This document shows, in pieces, positions 14,123 to 22,958 of a stretch of DNA of 64,000 bases; the stretch's first letter is position 1; every line of letters begins with the position of its first letter. The stretch comes from Chitinophaga sp. Ak27 (GTDB lineage Bacteria; Bacteroidota; Bacteroidia; Chitinophagales; Chitinophagaceae): contig NZ_JABAOB010000012.1 in NCBI RefSeq assembly GCF_012726295.1, forward strand, positions 62,001-126,000, in the 5' to 3' direction. A program made the position numbers and the translations under genes. The notes beneath the pieces were generated by a model that had not been told where the DNA came from, made no database searches, and worked only from the letters and a program-made list of their open reading frames with translations.

Positions 14123-14668
14123 TTATCTCCTGGTCAACGGCTTACCCTCATGTGTATACTCCTGCCGGTCGGACTCCAGCTCCTTGATAAAAGGTAGCTT
14201 GTGCTGCAGGTATACCCTCGATGATTGCTCCAGGTAGTTGTCCAGCTGGAAGAAGGCTGCCGCCCGGGTAGCCCCCAGCAACTTATTCATGCGACGGAAA
14301 TAACGCATTTGCAAACGACCAAATTCCAGGTCGTTGTTAATCAGCTGTTTGGTCAGTGAATTCAACTTCTTTTCGTCCAGGGAAGCAAATTCCTCATTGT
14401 ACATTTTTAGCAACGTAATACGTTCCGATAACCACGGACTTTTTTCTGTTTCATATTCCAGGAATGCCTCCTGGAAGGCCCGCTCCTCTATCGGAGAAAT
14501 TTTCAGGAACTCACTGAACAGTGATTCCTTGTTCTTACCAAAGATCTGTGTTACCAGGTCTTCTTCTTTTACCACAGCGGCTGTTGTAGTAACGGCGGTT
14601 GTAGCTTTTTGGGCAAACAGCCCACCCCCCGCTACCAGCAGCAGCAGCAAACAAATAAAATTTTTCAT
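14123..14668 (-). CDS. Hypothetical exported helical protein
   Basis: The start is ATG 14668 (MKNFICLLLLLVAGGGLFAQ), which gives a clean signal peptide cut after AQ; the longer frame to 14743 adds an unlikely extension. The mature ~160 residues are mostly helical and charged: ATTAVTTTAAVVKEEDLVTQIFGKNKE, then EFLKISPIEERAFQEAFLEYETEKSPWLSERI, then LLKMYNEEFASLDEKKLNSLTKQLINNDLEFGRLQMRYFRRMNKLLG. The pattern of long amphipathic helices is like Spy/CpxP or LTXXQ-type periplasmic proteins, without their signature motif. It is convergent with the thioesterase gene, with a one-base gap. The export call is sound; the function is unknown. Confidence 0.75.
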   Translation of the reverse strand: MKNFICLLLLLVAGGGLFAQKATTAVTTTAAVVKEEDLVTQIFGKNKESLFSEFLKISPIEERAFQEAFLEYETEKSPWLSERITLLKMYNEEFASLDEKKLNSLTKQLINNDLEFGRLQMRYFRRMNKLLGATRAAAFFQLDNYLEQSSRVYLQHKLPFIKELESDRQEYTHEGKPLTRR

Positions 14669-14861
14669 ATGTCGAAGTTTTAGGATTAATGGCAGGTTCA
14701 GCCACTGGTCCCATGCATTAGGGGGTATAGAACACCAGCTCAAAAGGGCGGTGACGCTCGCGTAAACAGATCATTAAGCAGGTGTAGTGCCCACTACATA
14801 AATGGCAGTGAATCCACCGTAATCAATAAAACAATTTTATGCTTCAAATAGTTGCACTATT

Positions 14862-14898
14862 CAAAAAAATAGGCCCGGTACCGCAGTACCGGGCCTAT
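14862..14898 (-). terminator. Terminator after the 88-residue gene
   Basis: GGCCCGGTAC and GTACCGGGCC (14872-14881 and 14886-14895) form a strong GC-rich stem with a 4-base loop. On the minus strand it runs into a T-run (the A-run at 14863-14869). Confidence 0.85.
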
Positions 14899-14918
14899 CG
14901 CAACAATACGACAGCATA

Positions 14919-15185
14919 TTAATTCATCGTTTGTCCATTGGCACGCATAAAAATATCGTAGGCTTCACTCGTCCAATGCTGATAATCTTCCAATCCTATT
15001 CCTAAACGTTCATCCCGTTCTACTTCTTTATACTCTCTGCAGTCCCAGTAGCCCCTGGCCAGCGACTGAATATTCTGCGAAACGGCTACCGGACCTGTCT
15101 CATAATCGGCAGGATAACTCTTGTAGTTGCCAATCGCTAATTCCTGGATCTCATGCTTTACTGCATCCTTGCTTTGTTTTGCCAT
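14919..15185 (-). CDS. Hypothetical small acidic protein (88 aa)
   Basis: The protein starts MAKQSKDAVKHEIQELAIGNYKSY and ends with EDYQHWTSEAYDIFMRANGQTMN. It is charged, has no signal peptide or membrane segment, and contains a WDCREYKEVERDERLG stretch. I do not recognise a family. A strong terminator follows immediately, and the gap to the next gene on the same strand is over 100 bases, so it is probably its own transcript. Small soluble proteins of this size with a Tyr/Trp-rich end are often stress or stationary-phase proteins, but nothing in the sequence shows this. Confidence 0.65.
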   Translation of the reverse strand: MAKQSKDAVKHEIQELAIGNYKSYPADYETGPVAVSQNIQSLARGYWDCREYKEVERDERLGIGLEDYQHWTSEAYDIFMRANGQTMN

Positions 15186-15288
15186 GGTTAAAATTTTTTA
15201 GTTACCATCACCGAAACAAAAATGAGTCCTGTTTAGTCTGGTGCCAACCGATTTTAAGATTTCATTATCTTAAAAAAATGTTAATGAC

Positions 15289-15738
15289 CTATGGTTGTGA
15301 ATAAGTTACAATATCGATCCCTACCCCATTAGGATCTGCAATAGCGAAATGCCGGTCGCCCCAGGGCTCATTGCGGATGGGGATTTTAATCGCTGTTCCC
15401 TTCGCTTTAATGCGTTCATACACCTCATCTACCTTCTCCACTTCTATCGTCAAATACACTCCTTTACCTTCGAAGGCCGGCCGGAATAAGGGTTGTTGAG
15501 ACGCGTGTTCCGGCAATAAAAAACTGATCTCCGATTGCTTGTCCGGTGTATGTAACAAGAGATAAAAATCGTTTTCAAATGTCACTCCAAAGCCTAATAT
15601 CTCTGTGTAAAACCGCTTACTCTCCGCTATTTTGGAAGTAATAATGCCTGCATTCAATTTCATTTTTCCTGGTTTTGTCTGTGAATAAATGGGCCCTGCA
15701 AAGCAGCATAATAATACCCATAATAAGCCCTGCTTCAT
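15289..15738 (-). CDS. Secreted VOC (glyoxalase-fold) protein
   Basis: ATG 15738 gives a signal peptide, MKQGLLWVLLCCFAGPIYSQ, and a 149-residue precursor; an upstream in-frame ATG at 15789 adds a non-signal extension and is less likely. The mature part is a single VOC unit: LNAGIITSKIAESKRFYTEILGFGVTFEN, then FYLLLHTPDKQSEISFLLPEH, then KGVYLTIEVEKVDEVYERIKAKGTAI and the closing DRHFAIADPNGVGIDIVTY. The typical metal Glu/His positions are only partly present (E in YLTIEVE, D in GIDIV). Export is unusual, because most VOC dioxygenases and glyoxalases are cytoplasmic. It precedes the AraC gene's 3' end on the same strand, with a -7-like TAGCTTTG just upstream. The substrate is unknown. Confidence 0.8.
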   Translation of the reverse strand: MKQGLLWVLLCCFAGPIYSQTKPGKMKLNAGIITSKIAESKRFYTEILGFGVTFENDFYLLLHTPDKQSEISFLLPEHASQQPLFRPAFEGKGVYLTIEVEKVDEVYERIKAKGTAIKIPIRNEPWGDRHFAIADPNGVGIDIVTYSQP

Positions 15739-15759
15739 ATTTTTTTTGTTAGATGACAA

Positions 15760-15767
15760 CAAAGCTA
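15760..15767 (-). promoter_or_regulatory. -7 box for the secreted VOC gene
   Basis: CAAAGCTA on the plus strand reads TAGCTTTG on the minus strand, an exact TAnnTTTG, 22 bases upstream of ATG 15738. A CAAA (TTTG) lies at 15783-15786, 15 bases further up, a short spacing. Confidence 0.4.
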
Positions 15768-15806
15768 GGGCAACCTCGAAGGCAAACATTGTAAAAAACG
15801 GACAAA

Positions 15807-16613
15807 TTAAAGCAGGACTTTCGAAGGAGTAAGACCGTATAATTGCTTAAATGATTTGATAAAATGAGCCTGGTCATAATAACCGGTATCCAGGTAAGGA
15901 CGCTGTTTCCGGTGATGCGTCATGCGCTGCAATGTTTTCTGAAACCGGACTACTTCGCTGAAAGATTTAGGCGTATCGCCCACGTAAAATTGAAATAAGC
16001 GACGCAATTGCCGTGGACTGATACCTACCGCTAACTCTTTTTCGATACCAATCATTCCCCCGGTATCAAGTATCATCGAAATGGCCTCATATAAGCGGCT
16101 ATCAGCGGTAACGATACCCTTACTCAATAATCCAAGCAAATACTCATCCAGCAAAGCTTTCATCTCTCCTAAAGCTAAACCGGGATGAAAACGCGCTGCC
16201 AGAAAAGTAGCCAGTGGCTGGCAAATAGCATCCAGCGGCGCCGACTGGTCGGTCAGCTCCGCAGCATTTAGCCGGTACAACAAGGGCAACATACCCGGTA
16301 AGAAACGGATGCCCACAAAATGGAAATCCCCCTGCAGCGGAAAAGCCGTATAGGAATTGCTAAACCCCATCAGGTAACTTTCTGTTGGCTGATGGGGTTC
16401 AAAATAAATATCTATGCATCCGTCTGCTATCACCCGGTAATGGTAAGGCGCCGTTAAAGGCCCCGTGGATTTAAGTTCCCAGTAACAGTATACATATGCT
16501 AGCAATCCAGTATGTGGCAATAATTCGCGATACAACACCGGTCCCTTTTCCTGTTCTGCTGCGGGCTGAACAGGCTGATAAAGCTGCCGGAAATGTTGTA
16601 ATACCTCCATCAT
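15807..16613 (-). CDS. AraC family transcriptional regulator
   Basis: From ATG 16613 (MMEVLQHFRQLYQPVQPA) the protein has 269 residues. The N-terminal ~160 residues match the DUF6597-like sensor domain of Bacteroidota AraC proteins: LLPHTGLLAYVYCYWELKSTG, then YRVIADGCIDIYFEP, then FHFVGIRFLPGMLPLLY. The C-terminal ~100 residues carry two helix-turn-helix units; the first includes IEKELAVGISPRQLRRLFQFYVGDTPKSF, and the second YYDQAHFIKSFKQLYGLTPSKVLL is the standard AraC end. The longer frame start at 16679 overlaps the previous gene and is not chosen. It lies 20 bases downstream of the GLPGLI gene on the same strand, so it may be cotranscribed with the GLPGLI/beta-barrel pair. Ligand unknown. 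Confidence 0.88.
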   Translation of the reverse strand: MMEVLQHFRQLYQPVQPAAEQEKGPVLYRELLPHTGLLAYVYCYWELKSTGPLTAPYHYRVIADGCIDIYFEPHQPTESYLMGFSNSYTAFPLQGDFHFVGIRFLPGMLPLLYRLNAAELTDQSAPLDAICQPLATFLAARFHPGLALGEMKALLDEYLLGLLSKGIVTADSRLYEAISMILDTGGMIGIEKELAVGISPRQLRRLFQFYVGDTPKSFSEVVRFQKTLQRMTHHRKQRPYLDTGYYDQAHFIKSFKQLYGLTPSKVLL

Positions 16614-16633
16614 GTCAGTGGTCTGTACTGCAA

Positions 16634-17404
16634 TTATAAGGAAATTGACCGTAGATAAAGCGGACCAAATCCGCCCCATTTCCCGATGGTTTTGTTAAGG
16701 CCTTCCCGCAGGGCTTTATTATTCACCGCCTTTCCCTTCGTGGGGGGCAACAGCGTACCTTCCTTAATATCATCTACCAATACCTTAGTGGCAAACCAGG
16801 AAGTATGCTCATGTGGTAAAGCAACTCCCAATATCATTCCCGGTAAACCGGCAAAAGATTCCGGGCCTCCCGGTGTTACGATGGCATCGGTATAAAATGC
16901 CACCACGTATACAGAGTCCATAATGATGGCGTTGGCCCGGCGGCAATCAAAACCGGCAATTTTGCGCGTTTCATCGGTAATCTTCCAATGGATAGGCCGG
17001 ATACTGTCTTTTACCAGGAACAGCTGCTCAAACACTTTCTTTTGCGATACCGACTGCATACTGTCGAGCTTCGAATACACCACATTTGCGCTCGCAGGTG
17101 CGTCCCCCATAAATGGGTTCTTATTTTCAGGGTTCTCTCTCCCTGGCTTATATAAACTGGTGTTACCCGCAAACGAATAGTCGAAATAAGTGACCTGGAA
17201 CTGGGAAGAGCTCTTCTTAATAGATTCATACCAGGAGTGCTCCTGCTCTCCCTTTAAGGCCTCATCCATCTGGGCATGCAGGTTAACCCGCTTTTCATAT
17301 TCGATACGTCCCTGCAGCAGGAAAGGCGATACCTGCGCCTGTAACGATAAAGTGCATAATATCACTAAAACGGTTAAACGTAATTTTAATCGAAGATTAT
17401 TCAT
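16634..17404 (-). CDS. GLPGLI family exported protein
   Basis: The start at ATG 17404 (MNNLRLKLRLTVLVILCTLSLQAQ) gives a signal peptide and a 256-residue precursor. The family name motif is present as FAGLPGMILGVALPHEHTSW near residues 185-200. Before it come SFAGNTSLYKP, then KDSIRPIHWKITDETRKIAGFDCRRA and YVVAFYTDAIVTPGGPE, the usual order. These periplasmic or outer-membrane-associated proteins are typical of Bacteroidota, and their genes are often paired with an outer-membrane beta-barrel gene, as here: the porin-like gene ends seven bases upstream. A joint role in siderophore, metal or peptide handling is a possibility that the sequence does not settle. Confidence 0.9.
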   Translation of the reverse strand: MNNLRLKLRLTVLVILCTLSLQAQVSPFLLQGRIEYEKRVNLHAQMDEALKGEQEHSWYESIKKSSSQFQVTYFDYSFAGNTSLYKPGRENPENKNPFMGDAPASANVVYSKLDSMQSVSQKKVFEQLFLVKDSIRPIHWKITDETRKIAGFDCRRANAIIMDSVYVVAFYTDAIVTPGGPESFAGLPGMILGVALPHEHTSWFATKVLVDDIKEGTLLPPTKGKAVNNKALREGLNKTIGKWGGFGPLYLRSISL

Positions 17405-17410
17405 GATCAC

Positions 17411-20182
17411 TTATTGTTTCGGGGCGCCCGGACCCAGTTTATTAAAATTCCAGATAAAAGACAATAACGCATACCGGCCAATAGTGCTATAGCGCGTTTG
17501 CGTAATGGTATTGGTTTGCACCGACCTGTCGAACCCTATATTCTGATTGAATATGTCATTCATAGAAAAATTTACCTGCATCAATTCTTTCTTTCCAAAT
17601 TTCTTCGCAAGAAATGCATTCACGATCACCGCATTGTTATTACCGGTAAACACGGCTGTGCGCTGCCGGATGGCATAGCTCATATCGCCATGCAGCTGCA
17701 ACTTCCAGGGCAGGTACACGTCGGCATTGGGCTCTATGTAATACGACCAGTAATCTGTGCGGAAAGTGCTCTGTACAGAAGATACGCCTACGTTATAGTT
17801 AGCGCTGGCAGTAAAATAAAATTGGTACTTCTTCTCCTTTTCTTTTTGCATATTAAAGTTAATAGCAGTACGGCTGGAGTTGGTAATGTTCAACAGCGAG
17901 TTGACATAATTCACATTACGGGAAAAATCCCCGCCTATACCACCACCAATCCTCAAGTCCCATGCACTGATCTTCCAGCCCATGTCCAGGTCGTAACGTA
18001 TATTCCGGTTACCATTCACATTCACTGCCTGCGAGGTTCTTTTACCGGAAGTATCCAGGTCGCTCCGGCTGCTGATAGCATCCGAAACAAAATTATAACT
18101 AACGGAAGCCCAGATACTCCGGCCACTCATCACCTTATAATCTGAATAACCCAGGCGAAAACTATTATTGAAAGATGGCTGCAGATTAGGGTTTCCAATG
18201 ATGATATTCAAAGGGTCATCGTTGGTACGGATAGGTTGTAGCTGGTTGATATCCGGTTGCTGCGTATACCCCTGGTAGAAAAAGTTAAGACGGCGCTGCT
18301 GGGTAAAGCTATACCGCACCGATGCATTGGGATACCAGTTCACAAAACTCCGCTCCTGTTGGTGATTCCGGAACATATCTTTTTGATTAAAATCAGTGAA
18401 TCCAACGTTACTGCCCAGGTTCACTCTCAATTTAGTATTTAACGTATAAGCGTAGCTGATACCACCCCGGTGCGTGAGTATATTAAAGGCATAGTCGTTG
18501 CTGTATAGCGAATCCAACAGGCTGTATTTACCGCCATTGTTTTTATTAAACGAATTACGGTTCGAATGACTGTTGCTGACGTTAATACCATAATTAAAAA
18601 CGAGCGAAGATTTTTTTGACAATGGCTCTGTATAGGTAATATTCGTATTGATGTTGAGCTGCTCGTTATTAATGGTTTTCAGCTGATCAATACGCTGGGT
18701 AGAATCTACCTGCCCTTTTTGATAGAACTCCGTCAACGCATCCAGGGTGCCTTCCCCATTGGTACGGCTATAATTTTCAGCAATGTTCAGGGAAATGGTA
18801 CGTCCCTTCTTCTTCAGTTTCTTCCGCCAAAGCAGGTTTGTATTGAGTTTGCCGGCATCAGACGTGTTGTTGGTAATACGATATCCATTGTTAATCAGCA
18901 TATCATTCTTCTGCATCTCAGAAGTATTGCGCATGCTGGTAATTTTATGATCGAGGCCTCCATCTACCAATAATTTAATGGAGGAGGTAGAATCCAGCTG
19001 CAATTCATAAAGGCCATTGATCCGGTTCCTCATGATACTGTTTTTCGATTGCTCCGCTGAGTTACTCGAATAGATGGTGTCTTTCAGGATATTTTGGCTG
19101 GATATAGTTTTATCAGCATCTACGTACAGCTTCATGAACTTATAGTTCAAATTCACGTTCTTCCGGTCCTGGTCCCACTTATCACCGTAATGCAGTCCAC
19201 CAGTTTGCACCAACGGGTAGCCGTTATCTTCATATCGGCCGCTCCAGTTATCGAGGTCGTCACCGGCGCCAAAAAACTCCATATTACCCTGGTCGTCTAC
19301 AGAAATGGAACTAGCGCTAAATTTCTCACGGTCTTCCCAGTTGAGGCCAATCTTTCCCGTATTGGAAACAATACCATAGGCAGCCATTTTCTTCTTTCCC
19401 CGGAATAAATTAAATAGCCCTTCCGTGTTATGAAATCCATGATCGCCGGCGCCTACGGCCAGCTTGCCAAAGTAGCCCCGTTTTTTGTCTTCCTTCAACT
19501 GGATATTAATAGTTTTTGATTTTTCGCCATCGTCTACCCCTGTAAAGGTGGCCTGATCGCTCTTTTTATCGTACAGCTGTACTTTGTCTACCATATCAGC
19601 CCGTAGATTTTTGGTCACCAGCGTCGGGTCATCTCCAAAAAATTCTTCCCCATCTACCAGTACTTTCTTTACCGTTTCTCCCTGGGCGGTAATCTGGCCT
19701 TTACTATTGACCTGGATACCTGGCAGTTTCTTTAACAGGTCTTCCACAGAGGCATTGGCCGCAGTTTTAAAGCTTTCCGCATTGAACTCCGTAGTGTCAC
19801 CCTTCATCTTGATCGCAGCCACTTTCTGTTGTATCACCACTTCTTTCAGGAGGCGGGATTTCTGTATCAGGATAATCTTGCTGAGATGAATATGAGTAGT
19901 ATCGGTTAGCGTCAATGATTCTACGTAATCGGCGTAGGTGGGATATGTTACCAGCAGGACATAGTTGCCCGCGGGAATATTTTTGATGTCGAAGTTACCT
20001 TTATCATCTGCTCTGACAAATTTATATAATATGGAGTCTTTAGCATGTAGCAATGCTGCTACCGTGTTGGATAATTTGACGCCATTTAGTGTATCCGACA
20101 CATTTCCGTTGATGGTAGCCTGTTGGGCAGCACAGCACAAACTCACAACAATGCACAGGACAGTAAATAGAATTTTTTTCAT
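17411..20182 (-). CDS. Outer-membrane beta-barrel protein (TonB-receptor-like)
   Basis: The 923-residue protein starts with a signal peptide (MKKILFTVLCIVVSLCCAAQ), then a carboxypeptidase-regulatory-like domain (~21-105: ATINGNVSDTLNGVKLSNTVAALL). A plug-like segment follows (SVEDLLKKLPGIQVNSKGQITAQGETVKKVLVDGEEFFGDDPTLVTKNL, ~145-190), then a ~700-residue strand-rich barrel ending FIWNFNKLGPGAPKQ. The plug and the aromatic-ended barrel place it in the outer membrane. It resembles the OMP_b-brl_3 or TonB-dependent receptor-like family that pairs with GLPGLI proteins, rather than SusC: there is no SusD, and no SusC-type TonB-box motif is seen. It is upstream of the GLPGLI and AraC genes, with a 6-base gap. 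The transported ligand is unknown. Confidence 0.88.
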   Translation of the reverse strand: MKKILFTVLCIVVSLCCAAQQATINGNVSDTLNGVKLSNTVAALLHAKDSILYKFVRADDKGNFDIKNIPAGNYVLLVTYPTYADYVESLTLTDTTHIHLSKIILIQKSRLLKEVVIQQKVAAIKMKGDTTEFNAESFKTAANASVEDLLKKLPGIQVNSKGQITAQGETVKKVLVDGEEFFGDDPTLVTKNLRADMVDKVQLYDKKSDQATFTGVDDGEKSKTINIQLKEDKKRGYFGKLAVGAGDHGFHNTEGLFNLFRGKKKMAAYGIVSNTGKIGLNWEDREKFSASSISVDDQGNMEFFGAGDDLDNWSGRYEDNGYPLVQTGGLHYGDKWDQDRKNVNLNYKFMKLYVDADKTISSQNILKDTIYSSNSAEQSKNSIMRNRINGLYELQLDSTSSIKLLVDGGLDHKITSMRNTSEMQKNDMLINNGYRITNNTSDAGKLNTNLLWRKKLKKKGRTISLNIAENYSRTNGEGTLDALTEFYQKGQVDSTQRIDQLKTINNEQLNINTNITYTEPLSKKSSLVFNYGINVSNSHSNRNSFNKNNGGKYSLLDSLYSNDYAFNILTHRGGISYAYTLNTKLRVNLGSNVGFTDFNQKDMFRNHQQERSFVNWYPNASVRYSFTQQRRLNFFYQGYTQQPDINQLQPIRTNDDPLNIIIGNPNLQPSFNNSFRLGYSDYKVMSGRSIWASVSYNFVSDAISSRSDLDTSGKRTSQAVNVNGNRNIRYDLDMGWKISAWDLRIGGGIGGDFSRNVNYVNSLLNITNSSRTAINFNMQKEKEKKYQFYFTASANYNVGVSSVQSTFRTDYWSYYIEPNADVYLPWKLQLHGDMSYAIRQRTAVFTGNNNAVIVNAFLAKKFGKKELMQVNFSMNDIFNQNIGFDRSVQTNTITQTRYSTIGRYALLSFIWNFNKLGPGAPKQ

Positions 20183-20262
20183 TGTGGGAATTACGGGTTG
20201 TTAATTACAGACGCAACAACGGCGAAATTCCATAAATTATTTTGAGCTTATATTGCCATGTG

Positions 20263-20297
20263 TGATAAACATCTGTTAAATAATAGCCTATTTATCA
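20263..20297. promoter_or_regulatory. Inverted repeat in the divergent gap
   Basis: TGATAAA (20263-20269) and TTTATCA (20291-20297) are 7-base arms with a 21-base spacer. They lie in the 224-base AT-rich gap between the divergent beta-barrel and dehydratase genes, where an operator for either would sit. No exact TAnnTTTG box is seen, and support is limited to the symmetry. Confidence 0.3.
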
Positions 20298-20406
20298 TGT
20301 AGGGAAAGCAGATTATTTCACCTGATAATTTTAGGGTTGCATACCACTGTCAAAATCCGTAAATTTCAACATCTATAATATAAAGTACACTATATCCATT
20401 CCCGTT

Positions 20407-22125
20407 ATGCAGCAGGAACATTCACTTAGAAGTAGTCACTGGTTTGCCCGTGGAGGCAAAGATGGTTTTATTTACCGCGCCTGGCTGAAGAAGCAGGGCA
20501 TTCCCGCCTATGAGCTGGAAGGCAAGCCTGTTATTGGTATTTGTAATACGTGGTCAGAACTTACGCCCTGTAACTCTCATTTCCGGGAGTTGGCCGAGGC
20601 GGTAAAAAGAGGCATACTGGAGGCTGGCGGTTACCCGTTGGAATTCCCGGTGATGTCGTTAGGGGAAACCCTCATAAAGCCCACCGCTATGTTATACCGC
20701 AACCTGGTGAGCATGGATGTGGAAGAATCGATCCGCGCCAACCCATTGGACGGGGTGGTATTATTATGCGGGTGCGACAAAACCACCCCGGCGCTGGTCA
20801 TGGGCGCCTGCAGCGTTAACATTCCTACCATCGTAGTATCGGGAGGTGCTATGCTCACCGGTCGCCATAAAGGCCGCTCCATTGGCACCAGCGATATATG
20901 GCGGTTCAGCGAAGAGGTAAGAGCTGGCCGCATGACAACTGAAGAGCTGGCCCTGGCCGAAGCCGGGATGTGCCGGAGCGACGGGCATTGCGCCGTGATG
21001 GGTACCGCTTCCACGATGGCCTGCATGGTAGAGTCATTGGGACTATCGCTGCCGCAAAACGCCGCCATTCCTGCACCGGATGCGGCCAGGAAAGTACTGG
21101 CGCAGTTGTCTGGTACAGAGATCGTGAAAATGGTGAAGGAAAACAGGCGGTTGTCTGATATCCTCACCAGGGAAGCCTTTGAAAATGCGATCCGGGTGAA
21201 TGCCGCCATCGGAGGATCTACTAACTTCGTGATACACCTGCTGGCCATCGCCGGCCGCATAGGCGTTCCGCTGAGCCTGGAAGATATGGACACATTTTCG
21301 GCTAATATCCCCCTGATCGCTAACCTACAGCCTTCGGGCAGCCATTTTATGGAAGATCTTTATTATGCCGGTGGACTGCCAGCGGTAATTAACGCACTGT
21401 TAGACCATTTACACAAGGACTGTATCACAGCCAATGGCAAAACCATCGGCGCCAACTACGCCCATGCCGTTAGCTATAACCCCGACGTGATCACTGGCAT
21501 AGATACCCCCTTTAACCCCGTATCAGGCATCGTAGTGTTGAAAGGTAATATTTGTGAAAACGGCGCCGTGATCAAGCCTTCTGCCGCCAGTCCCCATCTC
21601 ATGCAACATACCGGCAAAGCCGTGGTATTTGAAGATATTGACGACTATAAAAAGCGTATCGATGACCCGGCGTTGGAAGTAGATGAAAATAGTATACTGG
21701 TGCTTAAAAACGCAGGACCGAAAGGATATCCCGGCATGCCGGAAGTAGGTAACCTGGGACTGCCCGCCAAACTGCTGGCAAAAGGTATCACCGATATGGT
21801 GCGCATTTCCGACGGACGGATGAGCGGTACCGGCTTCGGCACCGTAGTGCTGCATGTATCGCCGGAAGCCGCTGCCGGAGGCACCCTGGCCATTCTCCGC
21901 GACGGAGACATCATTACCCTGGATGTGCATGAACGCCGCCTGCATGCGGCAATCTCCGATGCGGAAATAGCGAAGAGAAAAGCTGCCTGGCAACCGATAC
22001 ACCCGCTGTCGACCCGCGGATATGTACAATTATACCAGCAACACGTGGAACAAGCCCATCTCGGCGCCGACCTCGACTTCCTCAAAGGCAGCTCCGGCAG
22101 TGAGGTAACCCGCGATTCTCACTAA
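20407..22125 (+). CDS. IlvD/Edd family dehydratase, probably aldonate type
   Basis: The 572-residue protein is a full-length member of the [2Fe-2S] dehydratase family. Candidate cluster cysteines are Cys55 (NTWSELTPCNSHF), Cys123 (LLCGCDKTTPAL) and Cys195 (MCRSDGHCAVMGTASTM), with the 68- and ~72-residue spacing known for L-arabinonate dehydratase. SDGRMSGTGFGTVVLHVSPE near 487-505 carries the catalytic-serine region. It dehydrates a sugar acid or dihydroxy acid to the 2-keto-3-deoxy product in the cytoplasm. The RSSHWFARGGKDGFIYRAW start and the SDR partner favour pentonate or other aldonate dehydration over branched-chain amino acid synthesis, because no other ilv gene is nearby. The SDR gene follows by 28 bases, so an operon is likely. 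The substrate is inferred, not shown. Confidence 0.88.
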   Translation: MQQEHSLRSSHWFARGGKDGFIYRAWLKKQGIPAYELEGKPVIGICNTWSELTPCNSHFRELAEAVKRGILEAGGYPLEFPVMSLGETLIKPTAMLYRNLVSMDVEESIRANPLDGVVLLCGCDKTTPALVMGACSVNIPTIVVSGGAMLTGRHKGRSIGTSDIWRFSEEVRAGRMTTEELALAEAGMCRSDGHCAVMGTASTMACMVESLGLSLPQNAAIPAPDAARKVLAQLSGTEIVKMVKENRRLSDILTREAFENAIRVNAAIGGSTNFVIHLLAIAGRIGVPLSLEDMDTFSANIPLIANLQPSGSHFMEDLYYAGGLPAVINALLDHLHKDCITANGKTIGANYAHAVSYNPDVITGIDTPFNPVSGIVVLKGNICENGAVIKPSAASPHLMQHTGKAVVFEDIDDYKKRIDDPALEVDENSILVLKNAGPKGYPGMPEVGNLGLPAKLLAKGITDMVRISDGRMSGTGFGTVVLHVSPEAAAGGTLAILRDGDIITLDVHERRLHAAISDAEIAKRKAAWQPIHPLSTRGYVQLYQQHVEQAHLGADLDFLKGSSGSEVTRDSH

Positions 22126-22153
22126 CTACGCTGATCACACTAAAAGAATTGTT

Positions 22154-22912
22154 ATGAATTTCGAAAATAAAGTTGCCATCGTTACCGGAGCCGGCCAGGG
22201 CATTGGGTTTGAAATATGCAAGCAGCTGGTCACACGGGGCGCCATTGTTATACTCAATGATATCGATGAGGCCCTGGCCCGCAGCGCCGCCGATGAAATT
22301 ACTTCCGAAAAAGGGATCTGCATTGCCATGCCTGGCGACTCCAGCGATGTAACTTTCCTGCAACAAATGGTCAACACAGCGGTAAGTCGCTATGGCAGCC
22401 TGGACATCGTGATTGCCAATGCCGGCATCACCCTGTTTGGCGATTTCTTTACATATAGTCCCGCGGCATTTAACCGGGTAATGCAGGTGAATCTTGGCGG
22501 TACCTTTTTCCTGGCCCAGGCGGCCGCCAATCAAATGAAGCAACAGGAACAGGGGGGGGCCATCCTGTTTACTTCCTCTGTAACCGGCCACCAGGCGCAT
22601 AAAGACCTGGCAGCTTACGGCATGAGTAAGGCCGCCCTGGAAATGCTGGCTAAAAACCTGGTAATAGAATTGTCTCCGTTTAAAATTACGGTCAATACCA
22701 TTGCTCCCGGCGCTACCCTCACCGAACGTACGCAGGATGATCCTTCCTACGAAAAAACCTGGTCGGCTATAACGCCGATGGGAAGGCCGGCACACACACT
22801 GGACATTGCCCAGGCAGCGTTATTCTTCGTATCGGATTATGCCCGGCATATCACCGGGCAAAGCCTGGTGATTGACGGAGGATGGACGAGTATCAGTCCA
22901 TCCCCTTTTTGA
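22154..22912 (+). CDS. SDR family NAD(P)-dependent oxidoreductase
   Basis: The 252-residue protein is a classical short-chain dehydrogenase. The cofactor motif is TGAGQGIG (11-18), the NAG motif lies at 89-91, and the catalytic triad is Ser142, Tyr155 and Lys159 (SSVTG, YGMSK). The C-terminal SLVIDGGWT closes the family pattern. Asp36 and Asp38 in LNDIDEA at the end of strand 2 favour NAD(H) over NADP(H). It follows the IlvD/Edd dehydratase by 28 bases and ends at a repeat. Together they could oxidise a sugar or reduce a keto-deoxy acid in a non-phosphorylating sugar pathway; which direction and which sugar is not visible. Length and motifs are normal. Confidence 0.92.
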   Translation: MNFENKVAIVTGAGQGIGFEICKQLVTRGAIVILNDIDEALARSAADEITSEKGICIAMPGDSSDVTFLQQMVNTAVSRYGSLDIVIANAGITLFGDFFTYSPAAFNRVMQVNLGGTFFLAQAAANQMKQQEQGGAILFTSSVTGHQAHKDLAAYGMSKAALEMLAKNLVIELSPFKITVNTIAPGATLTERTQDDPSYEKTWSAITPMGRPAHTLDIAQAALFFVSDYARHITGQSLVIDGGWTSISPSPF

Positions 22913-22915
22913 GCA

Positions 22916-22942
22916 AAAAGCTGAAAGCGAAAAGCTGAAAGC
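22916..22942. repeat. AAAGC-family repeat, direct form
   Basis: AAAAGCTGAAAGC occurs twice, at 22916-22928 and 22930-22942, with a 14-base period. It begins four bases after the SDR stop. The AAAGCTATTGC string that follows the second copy recurs at 41139-41149. See the related hairpin elements at 39994-40047 and 41112-41211. Confidence 0.7.
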
Positions 22943-22958
22943 TATTGCAGCGATTCAC

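Noticed and set aside
20407..22912. Branched-chain amino acid synthesis for the IlvD-like gene
   Set aside because: No ilvB, ilvC or ilvE nearby, the partner is an SDR, and the Cys spacing fits aldonate dehydratases.
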